The position numbers and the translations under genes were made by a program. This document shows, in pieces, positions 25,035 through 32,895 of a DNA stretch of 64,000 nucleotides (position 1 is the stretch's first letter; each line of letters opens with the position of its first letter). Location of the stretch: NCBI RefSeq assembly GCF_030718205.1, contig NZ_JAUZQF010000034.1, positions 37,153-101,152 on the forward strand, written 5' to 3'. The notes below the pieces were generated by a model that worked only from the letters and a program-made list of their open reading frames with translations, did not search any database and was not told the origin of the DNA. The stretch is from Nonomuraea turcica. Its GTDB lineage: Bacteria > Actinomycetota > Actinomycetes > Streptosporangiales > Streptosporangiaceae.

Positions 25035-25910
25035 ATGGACAGCATTGAGGTTGCCTCCTCCAGGGGACCGCTGGCCGATTTCCTCACCGCCCGACGCGCC
25101 GCCGTCAGCGCAGCCGAGCATGGCCTGCCCGAACCGCCATACCCCCGGCGGGTTCCAGGCCTGCGCCGGGAAGAGGTGGCCCTACTGGCCGGGATCAGCA
25201 CCGACTACTACACCCGCCTCGAGCAGGGCCGGGTACGCACCGCCTCCCGGTCGGTCCTGAACGCCATCGGCCGCGCGCTGCGTCTCAACGACGATCAACA
25301 ACGGCATCTATTCCAGCTGGCCTACCCCGAAGCGCAGGAGCAGTCCGGTGAGGCCGACCAGCGCATCACCCAGCAGACGGCCCGGCTGCTGGCCAACCTC
25401 GTCGACACCCCCGCCCTCGTACTCGGCCGCTACCTGGACATCCTGGCCTGGAACCTGCTGGGCACCGCCCTGCTGGGCGACCTGGCCGCCATGAAGCCGG
25501 CCCACCGCAACTACGTGCGCCTGATCTTCCTCGACGATCACGTCCGGTCTCTGCAGGCCGATTGGCGCGCCCGCGCGCAAGAAGCGGTCTCCAGCTTGCG
25601 CATGGCCGCGGGAGCCTACCCCGATCAGCCCCGGCTGCAAGAACTCGTGGGCGAGCTGTCGGTACGGGACGAGGACTTCCGAACCTGGTGGGCCGATCAC
25701 CTGGTGACCGTGCACACCTCCGGCCGCAGCCTCCTCCGCCATCCCGTCGTCGGGGAGTTCAGCCTAGACTGGCAGGCCCTGACCAGCATCGACGATCAGG
25801 AACAAGCCATCGTGCTGCTCACCGCCCCATACGGCAGTCCCGATCAGGAAGCAATCAAACGACTGGACGCCTGGGCCCGCCGGCAACAACTCCGGCCAAG
25901 CCATTCCTAA
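25035..25910 (+). CDS. XRE-family regulator with MmyB-like ligand-binding domain
   Basis: 291 aa from ATG at 25035. N-terminal HTH_31-type domain (PRRVPGLRREEVALLAGIST, DYYTRLEQGR, LNAIGRALRLNDDQQRHLF), followed by the MmyB-like PAS domain (LGRYLDILAWNLLGTALLGD, YVRLIFLDDHVRSL, DEDFRTWWADHLV). Members bind fatty-acid-like ligands and often repress an adjacent dehydrogenase gene; no such gene is next to it here. A GGAAGA-C-TCTTCC palindrome at 24984-24996 upstream is a possible autoregulatory site. It sits between units B and C of the small secreted proteins, so it is a candidate regulator of them (inference). Confidence 0.88.
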   Translation: MDSIEVASSRGPLADFLTARRAAVSAAEHGLPEPPYPRRVPGLRREEVALLAGISTDYYTRLEQGRVRTASRSVLNAIGRALRLNDDQQRHLFQLAYPEAQEQSGEADQRITQQTARLLANLVDTPALVLGRYLDILAWNLLGTALLGDLAAMKPAHRNYVRLIFLDDHVRSLQADWRARAQEAVSSLRMAAGAYPDQPRLQELVGELSVRDEDFRTWWADHLVTVHTSGRSLLRHPVVGEFSLDWQALTSIDDQEQAIVLLTAPYGSPDQEAIKRLDAWARRQQLRPSHS

Positions 25911-26064
25911 CCGGACGCGCCGCAACAGCAGTCCAAGATCGATAAGTCCAGCTTGCCAGCAATACAACGAATCGCGGGACCCAACGAGGCGCACCCTCGC
26001 CGCGTTGGTCAGCGAGAGCGCATTTACACGTCTCAACGGCGGATCGCTACGCCACATTAAGAGC

Positions 26065-26280
26065 AATTCGGACAAACCGCATCAACTCATTTCATAAATG
26101 CTTAATGAGAGCAATGAGAACGTCAGAGTAGAGCAAAACGCCACGAAGCCCGTTTACCTGACAGTCGGCCGGGAAATATGAAATGCAACGGATGGTGCAA
26201 TCGCCACTATCCGCGATATTTTCCACGCAGTCCGGAAAATATTTAGAACAGGGGCAACAGAACCTTTGGGGGGAAATTCA
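26065..26280 (+). promoter_or_regulatory. Conserved leader of small secreted gene C
   Basis: Contains CGGACAAACCGCATCAA, GCAATGAGAACG, GTAGAGCAAAA, GGATGGTGCAATCGCC and the perfect inverted repeat ATATTTTCC (26216-26224) with GGAAAATAT (26234-26242). CAGGGGCAACAGAACCTTT and six G then lead to the ATG at 26281. Confidence 0.65.
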
Positions 26281-26634
26281 ATGCCCAAGTTCAAGACTGC
26301 CATCGCGGCTCTTTTCGCAGCCAGCGCAGCCATGACCGGCGCTGCCGCGCTTACCACCTCCTCACCTGCCAACGCCACGCCGGGCGAGGGCTTCGTCGCC
26401 GGCGGCGGGGGCTGGGGCTGGGGCGGCGGCCACGGCAAGCACCGCCACAGGAACAAGCAGAAGGTTCGTATCTGGATCCACAACAACAACCACCAGACCC
26501 AGAACCAGGCCGAAAGGCAGGACCAGAAGCAGGCCGAGCTCCAGGCCCAGCTGCAGAAGGCCAAGAACAAGGCCGACGCCGACGCCGACGCCGCAGCCGC
26601 AGCCGCGGCCGCGGCTTACCCGCCGGCGCCGTAG
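26281..26634 (+). CDS. Small exported HNNNQQ-family protein, copy C
   Basis: 117 aa. Signal peptide MPKFKTAIAALFAASAAMTG, cleavage probably near SPANA, then GGGGWGWGGGHGKHRHRNK and the core KQKVRIWIHNNNHQTQNQ. The tail is helical and charged (QDQKQAELQAQLQKAKNK) with a run of alanines, ending YPPAP. Closest relative is the truncated copy F at 32035. Lone unit with the full leader. Confidence 0.7.
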   Translation: MPKFKTAIAALFAASAAMTGAAALTTSSPANATPGEGFVAGGGGWGWGGGHGKHRHRNKQKVRIWIHNNNHQTQNQAERQDQKQAELQAQLQKAKNKADADADAAAAAAAAAYPPAP

Positions 26635-26750
26635 CCTCTGAGGGGAAGCCTGACGCGATAATCCCCTAGCAAGAAGCGCCCTGCATGAGCGCATTGAACC
26701 GTCGAGTGGCGGTCAGGCGACCGCATCCTGGTCCGCCGGAGCCGCACCAG

Positions 26751-26819
26751 AGTGCCTGCGTCCCGCAGTGGCGTCATCCGCTTCACCGAAGCGGTGACGC
26801 GACGCGGAACGCAGGCACT
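26751..26819 (+). terminator. Long-range hairpin after unit C
   Basis: AGTGCCTGCGT (26751-26761) pairs with ACGCAGGCACT (26809-26819), enclosing a second stem built on CCGCTTC/GAAGCGG. It is followed by TCGCTTTTA. Confidence 0.7.
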
Positions 26820-26890
26820 TCGCTTTTACCAACAACCCGCCGAGAGAAGCTCGAGGGACGCTTCTCCACAGGATCTATATCACACGAACA

Positions 26891-26922
26891 TGCGCTCTCG
26901 ACATTTCGCTGTCGAGAGCGCA
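26891..26922 (+). terminator. Perfect hairpin before unit D
   Basis: TGCGCTCTCGACA (26891-26903) and its complement (26910-26922) around TTTCGC, followed by TTTATGCG. Repeated almost exactly at 32615-32645. Confidence 0.7.
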
Positions 26923-26974
26923 TTTATGCGTTTACAGGTCTCCGCATCACTCCACAAGGGGGAAGCGATACGAA

Positions 26975-27171
26975 CCAGTCATCTAGCTCCGCGAAACGCC
27001 CAAAGAAGGCGATGAGAGCGTTGGGGAAGGGTAAATTGCCGCGAAGTCCGTTTAGTCCGAGTCGCCCAGGAAACAAAATGGACAGATGGCACATTAGCCA
27101 TGATCCGCAATATTTTCCATGCAGTCCGGAAAATATGGATAACAGGGGCAACCGAACCTTTGGGGGGAAAA
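26975..27171 (+). promoter_or_regulatory. Conserved leader of small secreted gene D
   Basis: Contains GCGATGAGAGCGTTGG, GGGTAAATTGCCGCGAAG, CAGATGGCACATTAGCC and the inverted repeat ATATTTTCC (27110-27118) with GGAAAATAT (27128-27136). CAGGGGCAACCGAACCTTT and six G precede the ATG at 27172. Nearly identical to the leader of copy G. Confidence 0.65.
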
Positions 27172-27474
27172 ATGCCCAAGTTCAAGACCGTCTCAGCACT
27201 CGCCGTCATCACCGCCGTGTCCGGCGCCGTTGCCGCGCTGGCGGGTTCCTCTACCGCCAACGCCGCCACGGGCTCCGCGGTCACCTCGATGGCCAACGGC
27301 TTCGTTGCCGGCAACGGCTGGGGCGACCACAACCGCCACCACAACAGGCAGAAGGTACGCATCTGGATCCACAACAACAACCAGCAGAACCAGAAGCAGC
27401 ACGCGTACCAGAAGCAGAAGCACCACCAGAGCGAAGGCCAGTCGTCCTTCCTCGATTCCTTCTTCAATGACTGA
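27172..27474 (+). CDS. Small exported HNNNQQ-family protein, copy D
   Basis: 100 aa. Signal peptide MPKFKTVSALAVITAVSGAV with cleavage likely after STANA, then NGFVAGNGWGDHNRHHNR and the core RQKVRIWIHNNNQQNQKQ. The tail is rich in Gln, His and Lys and ends FLDSFFND, an end shared with copy G (FDSFLND) and loosely with copy A (FNFLEDD). Followed by a 15-bp hairpin and a double-stranded terminator towards the convergent secreted gene. Confidence 0.72.
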   Translation: MPKFKTVSALAVITAVSGAVAALAGSSTANAATGSAVTSMANGFVAGNGWGDHNRHHNRQKVRIWIHNNNQQNQKQHAYQKQKHHQSEGQSSFLDSFFND

Positions 27475-27567
27475 GGTGGAGAAGTAATCCAGCAACGCTC
27501 AGCAGTAGCGTGCTGAGCGACTGCTGGGCGGATCATGCCACCGGATCCCGGTCGGCATGAACCGCGG

Positions 27568-27641
27568 CCGAGGTGCCTGTGTCGGCAGACATGCCACACG
27601 CTCCGGCGAGGCGATACCGGAACGAAACACAGGCACCTCGG
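27568..27641 (+). terminator. Long-range hairpin after unit D
   Basis: 15-base perfect arms at 27568-27582 (CCGAGGTGCCTGTGT) and 27627-27641, followed by CTTTATC. Confidence 0.7.
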
Positions 27642-27755
27642 CTTTATCATGCGCCAGGGCCGGTCATGCACCTGGTCGGCGCCGTCGTTGATTATGCGAG
27701 CTGGTTATCTGATGTGGGCGACCATACGATCCCGTGATGGGAATCCAGCTCAACA

Positions 27756-27801
27756 AGGGCGGGCGGTTCTCGATATCGACGATACGAGAACCGCCCGCCC
27801 T
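27756..27801. terminator. Bidirectional terminator between D and the convergent gene
   Basis: 17-bp perfect stem (27756-27772 with 27785-27801, AGGGCGGGCGGTTCTCG and complement) with a 12-base loop. It lies ten bases after the stop of the minus-strand gene at 27811. Confidence 0.75.
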
Positions 27802-27810
27802 GATAGTGCC

Positions 27811-28393
27811 TCATGGTTGGGCAGCCGCCCATGGAGTGCAGTTGGTCAGGGGACCGCTGATCGGGAACAGCACCGGCGACGCAGGAACTGCTGAGGAAGT
27901 TCCTCCGTTCTGGACATGGCATCGCGTCTCGAAGACACCGGCAGCGGTCCGCGCCCTGATCAGCAACTGGACGTCGCCGGTACCATCGAGACCGCCGCGA
28001 TCACCCGCGATGGAGACGTTGTACACGTAGTTGCCCTGGCTTCCCGGCACTCTCCTGAGGCTTTGCCAACGCTGCCCGGCAGGCAGGCGAGGGTCGTACA
28101 CCCACGCGACACCGCGGTCGGCCGCGACGGCGAAGAGTCGGCCTTCATATGAGCCCGCGGTGCTGCCCCGGAGTGCCACGGACGCCGAGTCGTACCAAGG
28201 TCCGCTCCCCGGAACTTCCTGCTGGTGGGCAGGGGCCCCCTTCGATCCGGTGGCTGCGTGGGCGGTCGTCGCACCTGAGAGTCCCACGGCCCCGTAGGCC
28301 ATCGTCGTCGCGACGGCCCACGTCAGCAGGCGGCGGGTGACGCCCGCGTGAGGCCGCGCTGCTCATACGAGAAACCAATTGATTTCCCTCCAT
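27811..28393 (-). pseudogene. Secreted protein, copy 1, frameshifted in the signal peptide
   Basis: The mature part (LFAVAADRGVAWVYDPRLPA, QRWQSLRRVPGSQGNYVYNV, LLIRARTAAGVFETRC, PLTNCTPWAA) matches the intact copy at 33437. The expected start MEGNQLVSRMSSAASRG at 28393 reads out of frame because two bases are missing at about 28345 relative to copy 2. An internal ATG at 28302 could still give a 163-aa product, but with a shortened signal. No known domain recognised. Confidence 0.7.
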
Positions 28394-28507
28394 TGCGAGA
28401 ATTGGTTTTTTCGGGGACATCGCGAACGCAGAGACAAATGCGCAATGATGGCAAAGAAGCGGAATGGCGATACAAAAGATGCTTGCACAACATCCGCCTT
28501 TTCCGAT

Positions 28508-29463
28508 TTAGCCTCGATTCGTCAGCGGGCTGTGTTGTGTGAGAGGCACCGCGGTTCGCCCGTAATGTCCCCGATGCGGTTGGGGTGGGCCGTCGCATGA
28601 CGCTGCGGGGGCGCCGGGTTCTACGGGCCCGGGCTGGGCTCCTTCCTGATCGTTGCGGCGAGGTCCGGCTCTCAGGCGAGGGCGGGTAGCTGGGTGAGGC
28701 GCTGCCAGGCCAGGACGAATGCCTGTGCCCAGGGCCAGCTGCGCTCGATCCGCAGGTGCCGGCGCCGGGCGTGAGTGCTCAACCGGGCTGGCAGGTGGTA
28801 GAGCCGGTAGCGCATGGTGTCCGGCTCGGCGCGCTCCAAATCGTCTTGATCGTGAAGGGTCAGCAGACGTACCCAGCAGTCCAGGTCGTGGCCGAGGTTG
28901 GCGGCCAGCATCCACCCTTGGTTGACGGTCCAGTCCTGGCTGGGCGAGCGGACCGTCGATGAGATCGGCGTTGGCCTGCTCCTGCACCGCGTGATCACGA
29001 TGCTGCTCCCCGCCTGGAGCAGGGTATAGGGGCTGTCGGTGAAGATCGGGTAATAGCGGTAGGCGGGAAACAGTTCGCCCTGACCATCGGCGGCGGGCGG
29101 ATCGAGCTTCTTCTTGACTTGCCGCACGATGAGCCGGGCCGTCACCCGCTTGCCTTTCTTGCTGGTGAAGGCGGTGTAGGAGGTCTCGGCGACCTCGGCG
29201 TCGGACACCCAGCCGCCGGCCTGCTCATCAAAGACGGCTCGCGGGTATTTGATGGGTGTCCAGGCACCTGGATCGATGGCGGCGAGCGCTGCCTTGACCT
29301 TGCGGTCCAGCTTGGCCGTGATCGAAAACCGCGTGTCCTGGGCGCGGCAGGCGGCGACGACCTCAGCGCTGTAGAACGCCGAGTCGCCGCGGAGGATCAG
29401 GGCGCCGGTGCAGCCTGCTTGCCGGGCGGTGGGAATGGACTCGGCCACCAGCGACTTCGCGCC
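28508..29463 (-). mobile_element. IS1380-family element, 5'-truncated, with frameshift
   Basis: Minus-strand transposase C-terminal part: KSLVAESIPTARQAGCTG, LILRGDSAFYSAEVVAA (DDE transposase core), AYRYYPIFTD and the terminal QAFVLAWQRLTQLPALA. A frameshift lies near 28980, where the reading shifts to ANADLIDGPLAQ. The end TTAGCCTCGATTCGTCAG at 28508-28525 recurs at 63813-63830. The N-terminal half is lost at the junction with the IS4-type fragment at 29464. Confidence 0.8.
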
Positions 29464-30278
29464 GCGTGCAGAGCCGTCACGCGATCGTCGCGGCGGATGT
29501 GTCGGGCTGCTGGGACGGTGAACAGACCCTGGCCTACTCCCTGTACGAGCTGCTGGTGGAAGACATGCTGCTGCTCGCCGATCGCGGCTTCTACAGCTTC
29601 TATGCCTGGGGTCAGGCCCGCCGTAGCGGCGCCCAGCTGCTGTGGCGAGTGCAGGCCGGGCTCCGCCCGTACTGGCTGTGTGACCTTGACGACGGATCCT
29701 GGCTCGCGGTCATCACCAACCCCGTGGTCGGCTTGCACAGGTCGCAGAAGGACCGGCTGCGTGAAGACGCCCGCCAGAGCCGCTTGCTACCATGATCGCT
29801 GGGAAGCGGAAACCGGCATCGACCAGCTGAAGACGCACCTGCGCGGGCCGGGCCGGACTCTACGGTCCCGCACTCCCGACCTGGCGCGCCAGGAGACCTG
29901 GGCCTACCTCCTCACCCACTGGGCCTTAGCCACCCTGATCTGCGTCGCGGCCACCACCGCAGGGGTCGACCCCGACGGGATCAAGTTCCTGGCCACCCTG
30001 CGCATCGTGCGCCGCTCAGTCACCGACCGGGCGGTCTTTCCGCCTGCACACCACGGCACCCTCTGGACGCGCACCGTCCACCAGGCCGGCCGGCCTCGCA
30101 ATCGCAACCCCCCCGCCGGCACCGCAGCTACCCCCGAGCCGTCAAAGGCACCCGACGAAGCGGCTACAGAGAACGCCGCCCCTCCGACAAGGGCATCCGA
30201 CACGCAGGACCGCCCACCGTCGCGCTCTTGCCGCGGCAATCTCGAACCAGAGCATGATCGTTAACTAAACGGCATTGG
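29464..30278 (+). mobile_element. IS4-family transposase fragment with internal deletion
   Basis: Reads HAIVAADVSGCWDGEQTLAY, LVEDMLLLADRGFYSFYAWG and LLWRVQAGLRPYWL (DDE core with the DRGFYS motif). At about 29795 a deletion and frameshift lead to CYHDRWEAETGIDQLKTHLR and DLARQETWAYLLTHWALATL (Y-x2-R-x3-E-x6-K signature of IS4). The first ~170 residues are missing. Its 3' end (30153-30278) is repeated in inverted orientation at 31910-32034. Confidence 0.8.
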
Positions 30279-30495
30279 GGTCAACACCAGTCAGCCACAC
30301 GCCACGGAGCACGCCATCAGGCCGCCCCGCAAGAGGCCCGACCCTCGCAACGCCGCTTCCACTGAGCCAGACGAAGGAACGTCAGCGGAACCGCCAACGC
30401 CTCGACGCACCGCCACTCCCGTCCGGGGGCGCGTCGCGACCTGGACCAGCCTGCACAACACGGGCACCCGCGTGGATCAAGCCACCGATAACCGC

Positions 30496-30835
30496 ATGAC
30501 GAAGGCACACGACCGCACCGGCAAGGGCGTCAGGGACATCTGGGAAGACGCCATCAACTCCTACTGCGACAAGCTCGGCATCCCGAAGGAGATGCCCGAG
30601 GACGCCGAACTGAAGATCCCCGCGCCGAAGAAGAACAACATGGGCGGTGGCAAGCTGACCATGGTGCGGCTGACTCGGAACACACGAGCGCGTCTCGTCG
30701 AGGGATGCCCTGCGGGAGGACCTGGGCGGCCGGCCGTTCATCTCGGATGCACTGAACGACTACTTCGACGACTTGGGAATCCCTCGGCCGAAGGAACCTC
30801 AGGAGCCCGGGGTACCATCTCCCCCATCTCTGTGA
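30496..30835 (+). pseudogene. Relic of two small ribbon-helix-helix-like proteins
   Basis: Frame from ATG at 30496 reads GKGVRDIWEDAINSYCDKLG with IPKEMPED. A second unit starts near 30660 as MVRLTRNTRARLVE and, after a frameshift near 30700, continues DALREDLGGRPFISDALNDY with FDDLGIPRPKE. The two ends are homologous to one another. A beta strand (MVRLTRNTRARL) followed by helices recalls short RHH repressors or partition-associated proteins. Both units look decayed. A strong terminator follows at once. Confidence 0.4.
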
Positions 30836-30847
30836 TGAGAGATCTTG

Positions 30848-30880
30848 AAAGGCCGCCCCCGCTCACCAGGGGCGGCCTTT
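30848..30880 (+). terminator. Rho-independent terminator
   Basis: AAAGGCCGCCCC (30848-30859) pairs with GGGGCGGCCTTT (30869-30880), followed by CTGCG. Confidence 0.8.
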
Positions 30881-31112
30881 CTGCGTGGTCGGTGTGCGGG
30901 ATCTCTCCAGGATGGGCGTCCGTCTTTCTCTCCGGTCCTGCACGCATACAAAGTGCAGATGATCATCGATCCAGGAGAGCTCGGCTGTGACCCTCGGCGT
31001 CCAATCATCGTGGAGCCTGCCGGGGCGCAGGGACACATCAAGCCGGGCTTGCACCTCCGTCGCCGGCCCGCTGCCGCTCCGCGATGGATCGACGCAGACA
31101 GGATGGACTGGG
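30881..31112. other. Stretch without a recognised gene
   Basis: Lies between a terminator and the end of gene E. Contains short open frames only; nothing recognised. Confidence 0.4.
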
Positions 31113-31574
31113 TTACTCGTCGTCTCCGCTCGCGGCGGCTGCGGCCGCGTCGCCGTCGTCGCGTTCGCACGCGGAGCTCGCGGCGGCTGCGGCTGCGGCT
31201 GAACCTCCGCACGCGGAGCTCGCGGCGGCTGCGGCCGCGTTGCCCGCGGCGGCGGCCGCGGCCGCGTCGCCGTCGTCGTCGCCTTCGCACGCTCCGGCGG
31301 CGGCTGCAGCTGCGGCTGAACCTTCCGGTACTTCCTGGCAGCAAAGCACTGAACCTTCGCACGCGGCGGCGGCGGCGGCCGAACCGCCGTCGCCTCCGCT
31401 CTCCGGTGGCTCGATCAGGGGCCGGTTCGGGAACTGGTTCAGGAACTGGTTCTTGCCCATGGTGTAACCGCTGCTGGGCGCGGCGTGGGCAGTGGAGGCG
31501 GCCAGCGCAACGACGGCGCCGGTCATAGCGGTGCTGGCGGCGAGAGCCGCGATGACACTCTTGAACGTGGGCAT
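31113..31574 (-). CDS. Small exported protein with poly-alanine expansions, copy E
   Basis: 153 aa on the minus strand. Signal peptide MPTFKSVIAALAASTAMTGA with cleavage near STAHA matches the family, and the full leader (inverted repeat, GGGGG before the start) is present. After GKNQFLNQFPNRPLIEPP the sequence becomes runs of five to eight alanines separated by Cys, Gly, Glu and Asp (for example ACEGDDDGD and SSACERDDGD). The HNNNQQ core is absent. The GCN repeats are GC-rich and palindromic enough that the opposite strand also reads as poly-alanine. Repeat slippage has probably rebuilt this gene. Confidence 0.6.
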   Translation of the reverse strand: MPTFKSVIAALAASTAMTGAVVALAASTAHAAPSSGYTMGKNQFLNQFPNRPLIEPPESGGDGGSAAAAAACEGSVLCCQEVPEGSAAAAAAAGACEGDDDGDAAAAAAAGNAAAAAASSACGGSAAAAAAASSACERDDGDAAAAAASGDDE

Positions 31575-31740
31575 TGAGTTTCCCCCAGGGTTCAGTCGCT
31601 CCAGTTTCGCGATATTTTCCGGACTGGTTGGAAAACATCGTACATGATGGCTAATGCGCCATCCGTACGGTTTATTGCCAGAGCGATCGTCACGTAAACA
31701 AACTTTGTAGTACTTTACTCTACTCTAGCGCTTTATTACC
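31575..31740 (-). promoter_or_regulatory. Conserved leader of small secreted gene E
   Basis: On the minus strand: GAGTAGAGTAAAG, GGATGGCGCATTAGCC and the inverted repeat at 31611-31620/31630-31639 (GATATTTTCC and GGAAAACATC on the plus strand). GACTGAACCCTGGGGG then precedes the ATG at 31574. Confidence 0.6.
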
Positions 31741-31909
31741 CCTTCTCGAGGCTTGCAGGTGAAATGGGACGAATTGTCTGGATTGCTCCCTGATTCATGA
31801 TGAACAAGGGCTGCAGGAAATTATTGCGCCCCCCGGCACTGGAATGTCGATAGTCGTATGGCTGTGCCTTACTTCAACTAATCACGCCATAATGAGTGCT
31901 CGACCGGGT

Positions 31910-32034
31910 CCAATGCCGTTTAGTTAACGATCATGCTCTGGTTCGAGATTGCCGCGGCAAGAGCGCGACGGTGGGCGGTCCTGCGTGTCGGATGCCCTTG
32001 TCGGAGGGGCGGCGTTCTCTGTAGCTGCTTCGTC
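31910..32034 (-). mobile_element. Inverted copy of the IS4-type 3' end
   Basis: The reverse complement matches 30153-30278 almost base for base, through to GGCATTGG at the outer end. It is fused directly to the truncated copy F. Together with 30153-30278 it encloses 1.6 kb holding the RHH relic and gene E. Confidence 0.8.
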
Positions 32035-32360
32035 AGTTCAAGACTGCCATCGCGGCTCTTTTCGCAGCCAGCACAGCTATGACCGGCGCTGCCGCGCTTA
32101 CCACCTCCTCACCTGCCAACGCCACGCCGGGCGATGGCTTCGTCGCCGGCGGGCACGGGGGCTGGGGCTGGGGCTGGGGCGGCGGCCACGGCAAGCACCG
32201 CCACAGGAACAAGCAGAAGGTTCGCATCTGGATCCACAACAACAACCACCAGACCCAGAACCAGGCCGAAAAGCAGGACCAGAGGCAGGCCGAGCTCCAG
32301 GCCCAGCTGCAGAAGGCAAAGAACAAGGCCGACGCCGACGCCTACCCGCCGGCGCCGTAG
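32035..32360 (+). pseudogene. HNNNQQ-family protein, copy F, lacking its start
   Basis: Starts inside the signal peptide (FKTAIAALFAASTAMTGAAA) directly at the inverted IS4-type end. The leader, ATG and first three codons of its relative C are missing, and an in-frame stop lies 15 bases upstream of the junction. The rest is intact (GGGHGKHRHRNK, KVRIWIHNNNHQTQNQ, AYPPAP) and lacks the alanine run of C. An ATG at 32079 would make a product without a complete signal. Confidence 0.75.
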
Positions 32361-32476
32361 CCACTGAGGGGGAAGCCTGACGCGATACCCCCTAACGAGA
32401 AGCGCCCTGCATGAACGCGTTGAACCGTCGAGCGGCGATCAGGCGACCACATCCTGGTCGCCGCGAGGCGCACCAG

Positions 32477-32545
32477 ACTGCCTGTGTCCCGCAGCGGCGT
32501 CATCCGCTTCACCGAAGCGATGACCCGATGCGGAACGCAGGCACT
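32477..32545 (+). terminator. Long-range hairpin after copy F
   Basis: Imperfect arms 32477-32487 and 32535-32545, inner CCGCTTC/GAAGCG stem, followed by CCGCTTTTA. Counterpart of 26751-26819. Confidence 0.6.
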
Positions 32546-32614
32546 CCGCTTTTACCGGCACCCACCTAGAGAAGCTCGAGGACGCTTCTCCACAGAACCC
32601 ATATCGCACAACCA

Positions 32615-32645
32615 TGCGCTCTCGACATTTCGCTGTCGAGAGCGC
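32615..32645 (+). terminator. Perfect hairpin before unit G
   Basis: TGCGCTCTCGACA (32615-32627) and complement (32634-32645) around TTTCGC, followed by TTTTGTGCG. Confidence 0.7.
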
Positions 32646-32699
32646 TTTTGTGCGTTTACAGGTTTCCCGCCTCACACCCACAACGGAAGCGTTACGGAC

Positions 32700-32895
32700 C
32701 AGTCATCTGACTCCGCGAAACGCCCAAAGAAGGCGATGAGAGCGTCGAAGAAGAGTAAATTGCCGCGAAGTCCGTTTAGTCCGAGTCGCCCGGGAAACAA
32801 AATGGACAGATGGCACATTAGCCATCATCCGCGATATTTTCCACGTAGTCCGGAAAATATGGAAAACAGGGGCAACAGAACCTTTGGGGGGGAAA
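32700..32895 (+). promoter_or_regulatory. Conserved leader of small secreted gene G
   Basis: GCGATGAGAGCGTCGAAG, GAGTAAATTGCCGCGAAG, CAGATGGCACATTAGCC and the inverted repeat ATATTTTCC (32834-32842) with GGAAAATAT (32852-32860). CAGGGGCAACAGAACCTTT and seven G then lead to the ATG at 32896. Confidence 0.65.

Larger units (their letters stand above)
26281..28500. repeat. Segmental duplication, block 1 (C, D, convergent secreted gene)
   Basis: The order and much of the sequence (gene C, its hairpins, leader and gene D, double-stranded terminator, convergent secreted gene) recurs at 32035-34170 as F, G and the intact secreted gene. Long stretches are nearly identical, for example the hairpin around TGCGCTCTCGACA and the D/G leaders. 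Confidence 0.75.

Noticed and set aside
29119..29465. First third of a plus-strand frame leading into the IS4 fragment
   Set aside because: It lies antisense to the IS1380 transposase part; only the section after 29464 is IS4-type sequence.
31084..31467. Plus-strand poly-alanine frame opposite gene E
   Set aside because: Arises from the self-complementary triplets; the leader, signal peptide and start belong to the minus-strand frame.
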